Shown here: positions 53,433-62,668 of the stretch, in pieces
Layout of the letters: each line of letters starts with the position of its first letter
Position numbering within the stretch: the stretch's first letter is position 1
NCBI RefSeq assembly: GCF_017916455.1
Contig: NZ_JAFMSY010000001.1
Coordinates: 1,905,977-1,969,976, forward strand
Origin: Nocardioides xinjiangensis
GTDB lineage: Bacteria > Actinomycetota > Actinomycetes > Propionibacteriales > Nocardioidaceae
DNA length: 64,000 bases
Direction: 5' to 3'
Made by a program: the position numbers and the translations under genes
Notes under the pieces: model-generated
What the model was told of the DNA's origin: nothing
The model's input: the letters and a program-made list of their open reading frames with translations, nothing else
Database searches by the model: none

Positions 53433-53996
53433 TCAGCCCAGCGCGTACGTGCCGACGACCTCGTGCCGCGGCCGCCGGCGGGGTCCCTCGCCCAGGTGCG
53501 AGGCCACCAGGGCGAGCTCGTCCACGGTCCACGCCGGGCCGTCGTAGGCGTCGAGCAGCCGTACCCACGACGTGACGTTGTCGGGCCGGCCGAGCCGGCC
53601 GAGGGTGAGGTGGGGCCGGAAGCGCTGGCCGTCGACACGGGCACCGGCCCCGGACATCGCCGCGCGGCAGCCGGCCGCCAGCCGGTCCAACGCGTCGGCT
53701 GCCGTGTCGTCGGCGGCGAGCCGTGCGTAGAGCACGCGCGCCCGGTCGGGGTCCGGGAAGGCGCCGCCGCCGGCGACGCGCAGCGCGAACGGCGCGCGTC
53801 GCCGGGCGAGGGCGGTGAGGCGCTCGTCGAGCTCGTCGAGGCCCCGCTCCGGGACGGCGTCGGAGAAGGCGAGCGTCACGTGCCACTGGCCCGGGTCCGA
53901 CCAACGGAACGCCGCCGCGTCACGGCGCACGGCCAGGAAGTCGTCGAGGTGCTCGACGACCTCTGCGGGCGGCACCACGGCCACGAACATCCTCAT
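53433..53996 (-). CDS. thpR: 2'-5' RNA ligase (ThpR)
   Basis: 187 residues. The two HxTx motifs of the 2H phosphoesterase superfamily are present: QWHVTLAF and FRPHLTLGRL. The start MRMFVAVVPPAEVVEHL is typical. The enzyme acts as an RNA 2',3'-cyclic phosphodiesterase. It follows the acyl-CoA dehydrogenase gene by 10 bases on the same strand, probably by chance of operon layout. Confidence 0.9.
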   Translation of the reverse strand: MRMFVAVVPPAEVVEHLDDFLAVRRDAAAFRWSDPGQWHVTLAFSDAVPERGLDELDERLTALARRRAPFALRVAGGGAFPDPDRARVLYARLAADDTAADALDRLAAGCRAAMSGAGARVDGQRFRPHLTLGRLGRPDNVTSWVRLLDAYDGPAWTVDELALVASHLGEGPRRRPRHEVVGTYALG

Positions 53997-54006
53997 CGGA
54001 CGGCTC

Positions 54007-55152
54007 TCACAGGCCGAGGTCGCGCCCGATCAGCATCTTCATGATCTCGTTCGAGCCGGCCCAGATCTTGGTGACGCGGGCGTCGCGCCACGCGCGGGCG
54101 ACGCGGTACTCGTTCATGTAGCCGTAGCCGCCGTGGACCTGCACGCATTGGTCGAGGACGTCGTTCTGGACCTGCGAGGTCCACCACTTCGCCTTCGCGG
54201 CGTCGACGGGGGTGAGCTCCTTGCGGGTGTGCGCGATGACGCACTGGTCGACGAAGGCCTGCGTCACGTCGATGCGGGTCACGAGGTCGGCGAGCAGGAA
54301 CTGCGTGTTCTGGAAGGTGCCGATCGGCCGGCCGAACGCCTGCCGGTCCTTGGCGTACTGGATCGTCTCCTCGAGGATCTGCTTGGCGTGGGCGAGGTTG
54401 GTGATCGCCGAGCCGAGGCGCTCCTGCGGCAGGAACTGCATCATCGAGATGAAGCCGGTGTCGAGCGGGCCGACGAGGTCGTCGTGGCTGACGCGTACGT
54501 CGTCGAAGGCGAGCTCGGCGGTGTCGGACTCGTCCTGGCCCACCTTGTCGAGCACACGGCCCACGCTGAAGCCGTCGAGGCTGGTGTCCACGGCGAAGAG
54601 CGAGATGCCCTTGGCCTTCTTCTCCGGGCTCGTGCGCGCGGCCACCAGCACGAGGTCGGCGGAGCCGCCGTTGGTGATGAAGGTCTTGGAGCCGTTGATG
54701 ACCCAGTCGTCGCCGTCGCGCACGGCGGTCGTCCTGAGGTTCGCGAGGTCGGAGCCGCCGCCGGGCTCGGTCATGCCGATCGCCGTGACGATCTCACCGC
54801 TGGCGCACTGCGGGAGCCAGCGGGCCTTCTGCGCGTCCGTCGTGAGGTGCACGAGGTACGGGACGGTGATGTCGGCGTGGATGCCGAGGCAGCTCGGCAG
54901 GGTCATGTTGACCTTCGCGAGCTCCTCGGTGAGCACGGCGTTGAAGCGGTAGTCGCCGGCCTCGGCGCCGCCGTACTCCTCGGGGATCTCCAGGCCGAGG
55001 AAGCCCTGCTTGCCTGCGGCGAGCCAGAAGTCCCGGTCGAGGCCGTGGCCGGCGGCGTAGCCCTCGAGTTGAGGGGTCACCTCGCGGTCCAGGAACTGCT
55101 TGACCGACGCCCGGAAAGCCTCGTGGTCCTCGTTGTAGATGTCGCGCTGCAT
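54007..55152 (-). CDS. Acyl-CoA dehydrogenase
   Basis: 381 residues, full length. FAD and substrate motifs are clear: VTAIGMTEPGGGSDLANL, WVINGSKTFITNGGSADLVLVAART, ERLGSAITNLAHAKQILEETIQYAKDRQAFG, and the C-terminal QVHGGYGYMNEYRVARAWRDARVTKIWAGSNEIMKMLIGRDLGL. The Glu expected as catalytic base in short-chain enzymes is within YGYMNEY. Substrate not determinable. The start lies in a 120-base gap shared with the divergent histidine kinase gene. Confidence 0.93.
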   Translation of the reverse strand: MQRDIYNEDHEAFRASVKQFLDREVTPQLEGYAAGHGLDRDFWLAAGKQGFLGLEIPEEYGGAEAGDYRFNAVLTEELAKVNMTLPSCLGIHADITVPYLVHLTTDAQKARWLPQCASGEIVTAIGMTEPGGGSDLANLRTTAVRDGDDWVINGSKTFITNGGSADLVLVAARTSPEKKAKGISLFAVDTSLDGFSVGRVLDKVGQDESDTAELAFDDVRVSHDDLVGPLDTGFISMMQFLPQERLGSAITNLAHAKQILEETIQYAKDRQAFGRPIGTFQNTQFLLADLVTRIDVTQAFVDQCVIAHTRKELTPVDAAKAKWWTSQVQNDVLDQCVQVHGGYGYMNEYRVARAWRDARVTKIWAGSNEIMKMLIGRDLGL

Positions 55153-55272
55153 GGCGCTATGTTACCCACCAGTCAACTAACGTGGCGCGTTCATCCCGAA
55201 GTTCGCTGCCGCCCCCGGCCGCGCCCGCGTAACGTCCCGGGGCGGAACGCGTTGTCGGGGGCGGGGGCATCG

Positions 55273-57045
55273 ATGAGGCAGGACGACGGGACGTGGGTGC
55301 GTCCTCGGGCACAGGCGTGGGGCAACGAGGCCCAGCGTGCGGTGCTGCACGCGCTCGCCGAGGACATCGCCCGGCGCTCGGAGCACCGGGTGGCCGCCAT
55401 CCAGGTGCTGCGCTCCGACGGCCACCTCGAGTTCGCCGCGATCACGGGCGACCCGGACGTCCGGGCCCGGCTGCTGGGCCAGGCGGCGCCCTTGGCGCTC
55501 GAGCCGATGACCGCGTTCGGCTCGCCCGTCGAGGGCTGGATCCACATCCCGGGCGAGCGGCTCGACGACGACGCGCGCGCCTGGCTGGCCGAGTACGGCC
55601 ACACCCCCGACCTGCCCGCGCCGGACCGGCAGGACGGGTGGCGCCCGGACGACCGGCTGGTGCGGTTGCTGCGCAACGACGCCGGCGAGCTCCGGGCCAC
55701 CCTCTACCTCGACGAGCCCCTGTCGGGCCTGCGACCCACGAGGGCCTCGGTCGCGGCGATCAACGCGGAGGCGCACGTGCTGTTCGACGCGATCGTGGGC
55801 GTCGTCGAGCGCGAGCTGTACGCCCAGGAGGTGCGCATGCTGGCGCAGGTCCGCACGGCGCTGCACAGCGTACGGCCCGGACTGCCCCTCCAGGACTTCG
55901 TCGCGGAGGTGTCCGGAGCGATGGTCGCGGCGCTCGACGTGCACTCGGTGGACCTCGTGGTGGCCGGCGGCACGGTCCCCGACCTCGAGCCGAGCACCGC
56001 CGCCGCCCTGGAGGCCCACGTGCGCGACGCGTGGGCGGACCGTCGGCACTTCGTCGTGGAGCGGACGCAGACCTGGGGAGCCGCCGAGGCGGCGGTCGCC
56101 ACCCCGCCTGCGCTCCGCGCCCTGATGGAGGGTCGTGGACTCGAGTCGCTGCTCCTGGTGCCGATCGGGATGGGCGAGGACTACCTCGGGACGCTGGCGC
56201 TCGGCCGGACGCGAGCACAGTCGCGCTGGATCGACTCGGAGGTCAACGCCGCGACCACGGTGGCCAGCGACATGGCCGGCGTGCTCCTCGGGTCCCGCCT
56301 GATGGACCGTGAGCGCAGGCTCAACGCCGAGCTGCGCAGCGTCAGCGACTACCGCCGTGACATGGTCCTCACCCTCGCGCACGAGCTGCGCAACCCCGTC
56401 AGCGTGCTGTGGATGCACCTCGAGATGCTGGGCGAGGTCGTCGGGTTCCGTCCGGTGCAGGAGTCGCTGGCCGCCATGGACCGTGCCACCCGGCGCATCG
56501 AGGACATGGTCGAGGACCTCATGGCACTGGCCTCGGTGAGCGACACCGGGCACGACTCGCCGTCCGACGTCGACCTGTCCGCCCTGGTCCGGGAGGGCGG
56601 CGAGTTCCTCGCGCCGACCGCTCGGGCGTCGGGCGTGGCGTTCGAGCTCCGCGTGGCCGACGACCTGCGGGTCGTCGGTGAGCCCGCCGGGCTGCAGCGC
56701 ATGGTGAGCAACCTGCTGTCCAACGCCTTCAAGTACACGCCCGCCGGCGGCCGGGTCACGATGGAGGCCGGCAGCCGCGCGGTCGGCGGCCGTGACGGCG
56801 TCTCGATCACGTGCGCCGACACCGGCATCGGCATCGGGTCCTCCGAGCTCGGGCAGGTCTTCTCACCGTTCTTCCGCTCGCGCGACGCCGAGGCCCGCAA
56901 GCGCCCGGGCACCGGGCTCGGGCTCGCGATCGTCGAGCGGGTGGTCGCGCGTCACGGCGGCACCGTGGAGGTGCAGTCGGTGCTGGGCGAGGGCACCACG
57001 CTCACGGTGTGGCTGCCGCTGGCGCCGCCCGACGACGTACCGTGA
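55273..57045 (+). CDS. Soluble sensor histidine kinase 1
   Basis: 590 residues with no membrane segment. The first ~190 residues are an uncharacterised alpha/beta sensor part (RSEHRVAAIQVLRSDGHLEFAAI). A GAF-like domain follows (FVAEVSGAMVAALDVHSVDLVVAGG, LLVPIGMGEDYLGTLALGR). The H-box is LTLAHELRNPVSVLWMHLEML (His about 360), and the ATPase has NLLSNAFKYTPAGG, DTGIGIG and GTGLGLAIVERVV. It senses an intracellular signal. No response regulator is adjacent. The similar kinase at 58058-59830 has the same length. Confidence 0.9.
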   Translation: MRQDDGTWVRPRAQAWGNEAQRAVLHALAEDIARRSEHRVAAIQVLRSDGHLEFAAITGDPDVRARLLGQAAPLALEPMTAFGSPVEGWIHIPGERLDDDARAWLAEYGHTPDLPAPDRQDGWRPDDRLVRLLRNDAGELRATLYLDEPLSGLRPTRASVAAINAEAHVLFDAIVGVVERELYAQEVRMLAQVRTALHSVRPGLPLQDFVAEVSGAMVAALDVHSVDLVVAGGTVPDLEPSTAAALEAHVRDAWADRRHFVVERTQTWGAAEAAVATPPALRALMEGRGLESLLLVPIGMGEDYLGTLALGRTRAQSRWIDSEVNAATTVASDMAGVLLGSRLMDRERRLNAELRSVSDYRRDMVLTLAHELRNPVSVLWMHLEMLGEVVGFRPVQESLAAMDRATRRIEDMVEDLMALASVSDTGHDSPSDVDLSALVREGGEFLAPTARASGVAFELRVADDLRVVGEPAGLQRMVSNLLSNAFKYTPAGGRVTMEAGSRAVGGRDGVSITCADTGIGIGSSELGQVFSPFFRSRDAEARKRPGTGLGLAIVERVVARHGGTVEVQSVLGEGTTLTVWLPLAPPDDVP

Positions 57046-57049
57046 GCCC

Positions 57050-57937
57050 GTGCCCTCCGTCCTCTCCGCCGCCCTCGGGGTCGACGCGCTCGTCGCGGCC
57101 CTGGTCCAGGCGCTGCTGACGGTCTCGGGTGTGCCGGTCGCGGTCCCGGACGAGTCGGCGCGGCCGCCCGCCCGGGCGGCGGCGCGCAGCGTCGACGGCA
57201 CGCAGCCGCTCCCGGCGACCGGCTTCGGGAGCGTCCCCCCGCGCTGGCTGGGCACGCGCGTGCTGCCCGAGGACCCGCGCACGGGCTACGGCCGGGTGCT
57301 CCCGACGCCGTCGGTCATGCGGCACCGGCGCTGGACCCTGCCCGACGACGTACGCCCCCTGCCGGGACGCGGCTATGCCAGCGAGGTCGTCGCGCCGGCG
57401 CCGCGGCGCGTGGTCCGGCGGTCCACCTGGCGGCCGGGCTGCCCGGTCGCCGCCACGGACCTGGCGTGGGTGCGCCTGGCGTTCTGGGGCTTCGACGGCC
57501 GGCGCCACACCGGCGAGCTGCTGGTGCACCGTGCCGTGGCCCACGACGTCGCGCAGGTCTTCGGCGTGCTGTACCGCGCGCGGTTCCCGCAGGAGCAGGT
57601 CGGCATCGTCGGGTCCTACGACCCCGACGCTCCCAGCACCGGCGACGGCAACGGCACGGGCGCGTTCGTGTGCCGGTCCTCCACCGGCGCCTCGTACTTC
57701 TCCCAGCACGCCTACGGCTTGGCGATCGACCTCAACTCCTTCCAGAACCCCTACGCCAAGGGCGACGTCGTGCTCCCGGAGCTCGCGTCCTCCTACCTCG
57801 CCCGGGCCCGGGTGCGGTCCGGGATGGTGACCGCCGACGGCCCGGTCGTGCGGGCGTTCGCGCGCATCGGCTGGGAGTGGGGCGGCGCCTGGCGCTACTC
57901 CAAGGACTACATGCACTTCAGCCGGAACGGTCGCTGA
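57050..57937 (+). CDS. M15-type D-Ala-D-Ala carboxypeptidase-like protein
   Basis: 295 residues from GTG 57050. The catalytic region is at the C-terminus: SQHAYGLAIDLN (the His and Asp zinc ligands) and DYMHFS (the last His), as in M15C peptidases. The N-terminal ~100 residues are Pro/Ala-rich and variable. A weak hydrophobic N-terminus (SVLSAALGVDALVAALVQALL) could serve as a signal. Such enzymes trim peptidoglycan stem peptides. It lies between two kinase genes and may be co-transcribed with the first. Confidence 0.8.
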   Translation: MPSVLSAALGVDALVAALVQALLTVSGVPVAVPDESARPPARAAARSVDGTQPLPATGFGSVPPRWLGTRVLPEDPRTGYGRVLPTPSVMRHRRWTLPDDVRPLPGRGYASEVVAPAPRRVVRRSTWRPGCPVAATDLAWVRLAFWGFDGRRHTGELLVHRAVAHDVAQVFGVLYRARFPQEQVGIVGSYDPDAPSTGDGNGTGAFVCRSSTGASYFSQHAYGLAIDLNSFQNPYAKGDVVLPELASSYLARARVRSGMVTADGPVVRAFARIGWEWGGAWRYSKDYMHFSRNGR

Positions 57938-57940
57938 CAC

Positions 57941-57960
57941 CGTCGGACGACAGTCCGACG
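57941..57960 (+). terminator. Short hairpin after the M15 gene
   Basis: CGTCGGAC (57941-57948) and its complement (57953-57960) around GACA, five bases after the stop. No T tract, so its strength is uncertain. Confidence 0.5.
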
Positions 57961-58057
57961 ACAACGCCGCCCAGTCCGGACCCGGTCCGGCGGAACGCCT
58001 GCCGGGACGCGGCCGGCCACCTACGATCCCAGTGGTGGACAGGAGGACGGGTGGCTC

Positions 58058-59830
58058 ATGGATCAGCGGCAGACGGGTGAGCGCAGGACGCGCGACCTGA
58101 ACTGGGGCGACGCGCGCGCCCGCGCCCTGATGGACGCGCTGGCCGCAGACGCCGCCGCCCGCACCGGCTTCCGGGTCTGCGCGATCGAGGTGGTGAGGCC
58201 CCGGGGCCTCCTCGAGTTCGTCGCCATCCACGACGACGCCGACAACGCTGCCGATCGCATCGGCACCGCCTCGCGCCTCTCGGACATGGAGCAGGTGTTC
58301 GCCGACGGCAAGCCCTTCGGGCACCTCGTCTGGATGCCGCAGGAGGTCTACTCCGACGCCTCCCGCGAGGTCATGGCCGGGGTGTCGTTGATTCCGGACA
58401 TCCCGGCCACGGGCGACCCGGCCGACTGGCACCCGATGGACATGCTCGCCGCCCGCATCACCGACGAGCGCGGCGACCTCCGGGCCCTGCTGTACCTCGA
58501 CGTGCCGGTCGACCTCCGGCGCCCCGACGAGGACCGGCTGTTGCGGATCAGCGACGAGCTGGCGATGACGCTGCGGTCGGTGGTCACCGCCGTGGAACGC
58601 GAGGAGTACGCCCACCACATGCGGGTCATCCGGGCCACTCGCCGGCTGGCTCGGTCGGCGCCGGCCCGGCACGACGTCAACCACCTGCTGCGCGAGGCCC
58701 GCGCGACGCTGCTGACCGCCTTGTCGGTCGACGAGCTCGAGATCCGGCTCTTCATCTGCGACGAGTCCGGCGCCACCGACGCCCTCGGCCTCGGCATGGC
58801 GCCGGACGTCCGGCAGGCGCTCGACGAGGCGGCCGGCCGCGCGTGGACCGGCCAGCGGGTGCTCATCGTCGAGCCGGGGCAGGTGTGGGGCGACGACGGC
58901 CTGGCGGCGCACGCCGACTGGTTCACCGGTGCGCTGGCCGCCGCGGGCTTCGAGGCGGTCGTCGTGGCGCCCGTCGGCGTCGACGACGAGGTCCTCGGGA
59001 TGCTGATGTGCGCCCGGCGCACCGGCTCCCGGCGCTGGACCGACGGCGAGGGGATCGCCGCGCTGGAGCTCGGTCACGACCTCGGCCGGGCGATCGCCAA
59101 CGCGCACGCCACGCAACGCGAGCGGCGCCTCCTCGAGGAGCTCCGCGGTGTGGAGGAGGCGCGGTACCGCTTCCTGCGCGAGCTGACGCACGAGATGAAC
59201 AACCCGCTGACCGTGGTCACCGCCAACGCCGAGCTCCTCGCGGTCAGCGGCCTCGCGGACGAGCACGAGCGCCGTGTGCGGGCGATCCTGCGCGGCAGCG
59301 AGCGGCTCGGCGGCCTGCTCGAAGGCCTTGCGACGCTCTCCCGCGTCAGCGACCCCCACCACCCGCCGAGCATGCAGCGGGTGGACCTGCTGGCGATCGT
59401 CGAGGAGACGCTCGCGTCGATGGCGGCCGTGGCGGAGCGGGCGGGCATCGCCCTCCACCGCGTCGGGGAGTCCGACGAGGCGGTCGTGCTCGGCGACCCG
59501 AAGGAGATCGCCAGCGCCGTGGCGAACCTCGTCGACAACGCGGTGAAGTACTCCGACCCCGGTGACGAGGTCTGGCTCGGGATCGAGCGTCGGGCGGACG
59601 GCGGCCTGACGTTCGGCTGCAGGGACGAGGGCATCGGGATCTCCGACAGCGACCAGGCCGACCTCTTCCTGCCCCTCTTCCGCTCGACGAACCAGGCGGC
59701 GCTGCTGCGCCCGGGCACCGGTCTCGGCCTCGGCATCGTGCGGGAGGTCATGCACCGCCACGGCGGCACCGTGGAGGTGGAGTCGGCGCTCGGCCGCGGC
59801 ACGCACGTGCGACTCCACTTCCGGTCCTGA
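58058..59830 (+). CDS. Soluble sensor histidine kinase 2
   Basis: 590 residues, the same length and layout as kinase 1 at 55273-57045. Sensor part (TGFRVCAIEVVRPRGLLEFVAI), a GAF-like middle (EVVGVDDEVLGMLMCARR region), H-box FLRELTHEMNNPLTVVTANAELL and ATPase motifs NLVDNAVKYSDPGD, DEGIGIS and GTGLGLGIVREVM. No membrane segment and no response regulator adjacent. The two kinases are evidently paralogues and may sense related signals. Confidence 0.9.
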   Translation: MDQRQTGERRTRDLNWGDARARALMDALAADAAARTGFRVCAIEVVRPRGLLEFVAIHDDADNAADRIGTASRLSDMEQVFADGKPFGHLVWMPQEVYSDASREVMAGVSLIPDIPATGDPADWHPMDMLAARITDERGDLRALLYLDVPVDLRRPDEDRLLRISDELAMTLRSVVTAVEREEYAHHMRVIRATRRLARSAPARHDVNHLLREARATLLTALSVDELEIRLFICDESGATDALGLGMAPDVRQALDEAAGRAWTGQRVLIVEPGQVWGDDGLAAHADWFTGALAAAGFEAVVVAPVGVDDEVLGMLMCARRTGSRRWTDGEGIAALELGHDLGRAIANAHATQRERRLLEELRGVEEARYRFLRELTHEMNNPLTVVTANAELLAVSGLADEHERRVRAILRGSERLGGLLEGLATLSRVSDPHHPPSMQRVDLLAIVEETLASMAAVAERAGIALHRVGESDEAVVLGDPKEIASAVANLVDNAVKYSDPGDEVWLGIERRADGGLTFGCRDEGIGISDSDQADLFLPLFRSTNQAALLRPGTGLGLGIVREVMHRHGGTVEVESALGRGTHVRLHFRS

Positions 59831-59862
59831 CCCCGCCCCACCCGAGGTCGGGTCCGGCCCGC

Positions 59863-60540
59863 TCAGGCCAGGAGCTCCTCCACCCACGCCGGCACCAGCC
59901 GGGTCGCCGGTCCCTGCCGCGACTCGGCGAAGTCGGTGGCGCCGGCGCTCGGCTCGAGGTTGAGCTCGAGGGTGGCGCCGCGAGCCCAGTGCACGAACGC
60001 CGCGGCGGGGTACACCAGTCCGGACGTGCCGACCGAGACGAAGAGCTCGCACTCCCACAGCGCCTGCTCGACGCGGTCCATGCCGTAGGGGATCTCCCCG
60101 AACCACACGATGTCGGGCCGCAGCGTCGCGGACCCGCACCGGGGGCACGGCGGCCCGTCGGCCAGCGGCCCGTCCCACTCGTGCCGCGCGTCGCACGTCG
60201 TGCACCACGCCGACCGGAGCCGGCCGTGGATGTGGTGCACCCGCTGCGACCCGGCACGCTCGTGGAGGTCGTCGACGTTCTGGGTGACGACGAGAAGGTC
60301 GTCGCCCAGGGCGTGCTCGAGCCGGACGAGCGCGTGGTGCGCGGCGTTGGGCTGCACCCGCGAGAGGGCCGCGCGACGGTCGTCGTAGAACCGCTGCACG
60401 AGCCCCGGGTCCGCGGCGTACGCCGCGGGGGTCGCCACCTGCATCGGGTCGACGCCCTCCCACAGGCCGCCGGAGTCGCGGAAGGTGGTGAGGCCGCTCT
60501 CCGCGGAGATGCCGGCACCGGTGAGCACGACGACCTTCAT
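59863..60540 (-). CDS. cobB: NAD-dependent protein deacylase (sirtuin)
   Basis: 225 residues, complete sirtuin: VVLTGAGISAESGLTTFRDSGG, TQNVDDLHERAG, HIHGRL (catalytic His), zinc Cys pairs CTTCDARH and CPRCGSA, and FGEIPYGM. The AAYAADPGLVQRFYDDRR segment has the Ala-x-Tyr-x-x-x-x-x-Arg type pattern of desuccinylating class III sirtuins, so it may remove acidic acyl groups. It is 16 bases after menB. Not closely related to the SirTM at 3819-4715. Confidence 0.9.
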   Translation of the reverse strand: MKVVVLTGAGISAESGLTTFRDSGGLWEGVDPMQVATPAAYAADPGLVQRFYDDRRAALSRVQPNAAHHALVRLEHALGDDLLVVTQNVDDLHERAGSQRVHHIHGRLRSAWCTTCDARHEWDGPLADGPPCPRCGSATLRPDIVWFGEIPYGMDRVEQALWECELFVSVGTSGLVYPAAAFVHWARGATLELNLEPSAGATDFAESRQGPATRLVPAWVEELLA

Positions 60541-60556
60541 GGCTGTCCCGAGCCGC

Positions 60557-61492
60557 TCAGTAGTACCAGGGGTACGGCGACCAGTCCGGCTCGCGCTTCT
60601 CGAGGAACTGGTCGCGGCCCTCCTGCGCCTCGTCGGTCATGTACGCCAGGCGCGTGGTCTCGCCGGCGAAGAGCTGCTGTCCCACGAGCCCGTCGTCGAG
60701 GAGGTTGAAGGAGTACTTCAGCATCCGCTGGGCCGTCGGGGACTTGCCGTTGATCCTCCGGCCCCAGTCGAGCGCGACCCTCTCGAGGTCGGCGTGCGCG
60801 ACCACGCGGTTGACCGCGCCCATGCGGTGCATCTCCTCGGCGTCGTACTCGTCGGCGAGGAAGAAGATCTCGCGGGCGAACTTCTGGCCGACCTGCCGGG
60901 CGAGGTACGCCGAGCCGTAGCCGCCGTCGAAGGAGCCGACGTCGGCGTCGGTCTGCTTGAAGCGCGCGTGCTCGCGGCTGGCGAGCGTGAGGTCGGCCAC
61001 GACGTGCAGGCTGTGCCCGCCGCCCGCGGCCCAGCCGGGGACGACGCAGATGACGACCTTGGGCATGAAGCGGATCAGCCGCTGGCACTCGAGGATGTGG
61101 AGGCGGGCGAGCCTCGCCTTGTCGATGGGGTTCGGCGGCGCGCCCTCGTCGACGTGGCCGTCGGTCTCGTACTGGTAGCCGGCCCGGCCCCGGATCCGCT
61201 GGTCGCCGCCGGTGCAGAAGGCCCACTTGCCGTTCTTCGCGCTGGGACCGTTGCCGGTCAGGATCACGCAGCCGACGTCGGCCGACGTGCGCGCGTGCTC
61301 CAGCGTGCGCAGCAGCTCGTCGACGGTGTGCGGCCGGAACGCGTTGAGCACGTCCGGGCGGTCGAAGGCGATGCGCACGGTGCCGTGCTCGCGCGCGCGG
61401 TGGTAGGTGAGGTCGGTGAGGTCGTCGAAGCCCGGGACGGCGTCCCACGCCTCCGGGTCGAAGATCTCGCTGACGCCCTCGATCGCACTCAT
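60557..61492 (-). CDS. menB: 1,4-dihydroxy-2-naphthoyl-CoA synthase
   Basis: 311 residues from ATG 61492. Crotonase fold with the MenB-specific pattern: VRIAFDRPDVLNAFRPHTVDEL, FCTGGDQRIRG, VVPGWAAGGGHSLHVVADLTLAS, TDADVGSFDGGYGSAYLARQVGQKFAREIFFL and the conserved C-terminal EKREPDWSPYPWYY. It cyclises o-succinylbenzoyl-CoA in menaquinone synthesis. No other men gene is in the window. Confidence 0.95.
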   Translation of the reverse strand: MSAIEGVSEIFDPEAWDAVPGFDDLTDLTYHRAREHGTVRIAFDRPDVLNAFRPHTVDELLRTLEHARTSADVGCVILTGNGPSAKNGKWAFCTGGDQRIRGRAGYQYETDGHVDEGAPPNPIDKARLARLHILECQRLIRFMPKVVICVVPGWAAGGGHSLHVVADLTLASREHARFKQTDADVGSFDGGYGSAYLARQVGQKFAREIFFLADEYDAEEMHRMGAVNRVVAHADLERVALDWGRRINGKSPTAQRMLKYSFNLLDDGLVGQQLFAGETTRLAYMTDEAQEGRDQFLEKREPDWSPYPWYY

Positions 61493-61608
61493 GCCTCCGG
61501 AGGCTAGTTCACCGGGGAACGGTCGCCCGGACCGACCGTCGACGACCCTTTCCCGGTGGACTACCCGCGGTGAGGAAGACGACGGCGCGGCGCGGTGTTG
61601 TGGCAGGC

Positions 61609-62067
61609 ATGGCACTGACTGGAACGTACGTCCCGAGCGCGGCCGAGTGGGTCCGCAACCAGGTGGCCGAGTACGAGGCCACGAACGGCGAGAAGGCCGG
61701 CACGCTGCGCGACACGGGCTACCCGATCGTGGTCATCACGTCGGTGGGCTCGAAGTCGGGCAACCTGCGCAAGAACCCGGTGATGCGCGTCGAGCGCGAC
61801 GGCGCGTACCTCGCGGTCGCGTCGAAGGGCGGCGCGCCCGAGGACCCGGCGTGGGCCGACAACTTCCGCCAGCACCCCGAGGTCGAGCTCCAGGACAAGG
61901 CCGAGAAGCACCTCTACCGCGTGCGTGAGCTCAGCGGCGAGGAGCGCGCGGACTGGTGGGAGCACGCGGTCGCGACGTGGCCGACGTACGCGTCGTACCA
62001 GGAGAAGACCGACCGGGAGATCCCGCTCTTCCTGCTCGAGCGGGCTGACGCGCCGGCCGGCTCGTAG
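61609..62067 (+). CDS. Deazaflavin (F420)-dependent nitroreductase-family protein
   Basis: 152 residues. The DDN-type split-barrel pattern is clear: WVRNQVAEYEATNG, YPIVVITSVGSKSGNLRKNPVMRVERDG, YLAVASKGGAPEDPAWADNFRQHPEVELQ and DREIPLFLLER. Family members use F420H2 for reductions such as PA-824 activation or fatty-acid-like substrates. The true substrate is not known. ATG 61609 follows the leading frame without the Arg-rich extension. Confidence 0.88.
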   Translation: MALTGTYVPSAAEWVRNQVAEYEATNGEKAGTLRDTGYPIVVITSVGSKSGNLRKNPVMRVERDGAYLAVASKGGAPEDPAWADNFRQHPEVELQDKAEKHLYRVRELSGEERADWWEHAVATWPTYASYQEKTDREIPLFLLERADAPAGS

Positions 62068-62178
62068 GGCTGCTGCCCGGCTCGGCTCGTCGGGTCGGGC
62101 CGCCGAGCCCGGCGCGTCAGCCGGGCCGGTGGGCTGTGCTCGTCGGCGGGACTCGCGGGACGTGCGAGCGTGGGCCTG

Positions 62179-62358
62179 TCAGCTGGGCTGGGGCGGGGAC
62201 GGGTCGGCGCCGTCCACCGTGGCCTCGTCGTCGTTGTCGCGGTGCGCCGCGGTCTCGGGATCGGGGTCGACGTGGGCGGGCGCCTCGGGCTCGAACGGGT
62301 CGGCCGGCTGCGGCGACCCGGCCTCCTCGGGCATGTCGGGCTGTACGTCCTGGCTCAT
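62179..62358 (-). CDS. Small acidic proline-rich protein
   Basis: 59 residues (MSQDVQPDMPEEAGSPQP, ending DPSPPQPS) with ATG 62358 and AGAGGA seven bases upstream. It is almost entirely acidic residues, Pro and Ala, so it is probably disordered. Such small acidic proteins are common in actinobacteria but their function is unknown. Support comes from the start site and composition only. Confidence 0.5.
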   Translation of the reverse strand: MSQDVQPDMPEEAGSPQPADPFEPEAPAHVDPDPETAAHRDNDDEATVDGADPSPPQPS

Positions 62359-62419
62359 CGGGCGTCCTCTCGTCGGGTGCGTCGGGGTACCCGGGCAGCG
62401 TAGGCGGTATGCCGGGTAG

Positions 62420-62668
62420 GGCAGATGCGGCGGGCGCGGGGTGGGCGCGGGCCGGGCCGGGCGCGGGGCGGGCGCGGGCCGGGCGCGGGCCGGGCGCGCC
62501 AGAGCGCGCGAGACCGGGCCGGGCGCGGACTTCGTGAGCGTGTCGCGAACTTATCGAGGCCTGCACGCCCCCGGAAGTTCGCAATCCCCCGCTTAAGCGG
62601 GGGATTCGAAGAAGGCCCGGACCCGGACCCGGACCCGGACGCCCCGGCCGCGGAGGCGCCCCCCGGGC
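62420..62668. other. Gene-free low-complexity region with a perfect palindrome
   Basis: 62425-62520 is a run of GGGCGCGGGCC-like units. At 62545-62582 GCGAACTT pairs with AAGTTCGC. At 62583-62606 there is a perfect 24-base palindrome with AATCCCCCGC as its left arm around TTAA. About four GGACCC units end the stretch (about 62618-62640). The palindrome may terminate the ACT-domain gene. Confidence 0.5.

Noticed and set aside
57002..60463. Very long minus-strand open frame of 1153 codons
   Set aside because: It is antisense to two clear histidine kinases and an M15 peptidase. Its Arg/Gly/Pro/Val-rich composition is the usual shadow of high-GC coding DNA.
62425..62530. Possible CRISPR-like array of GC-rich units
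   Set aside because: The units are irregular GGGCGCGGGCC runs without constant repeat length or unique spacers; simple low-complexity DNA.
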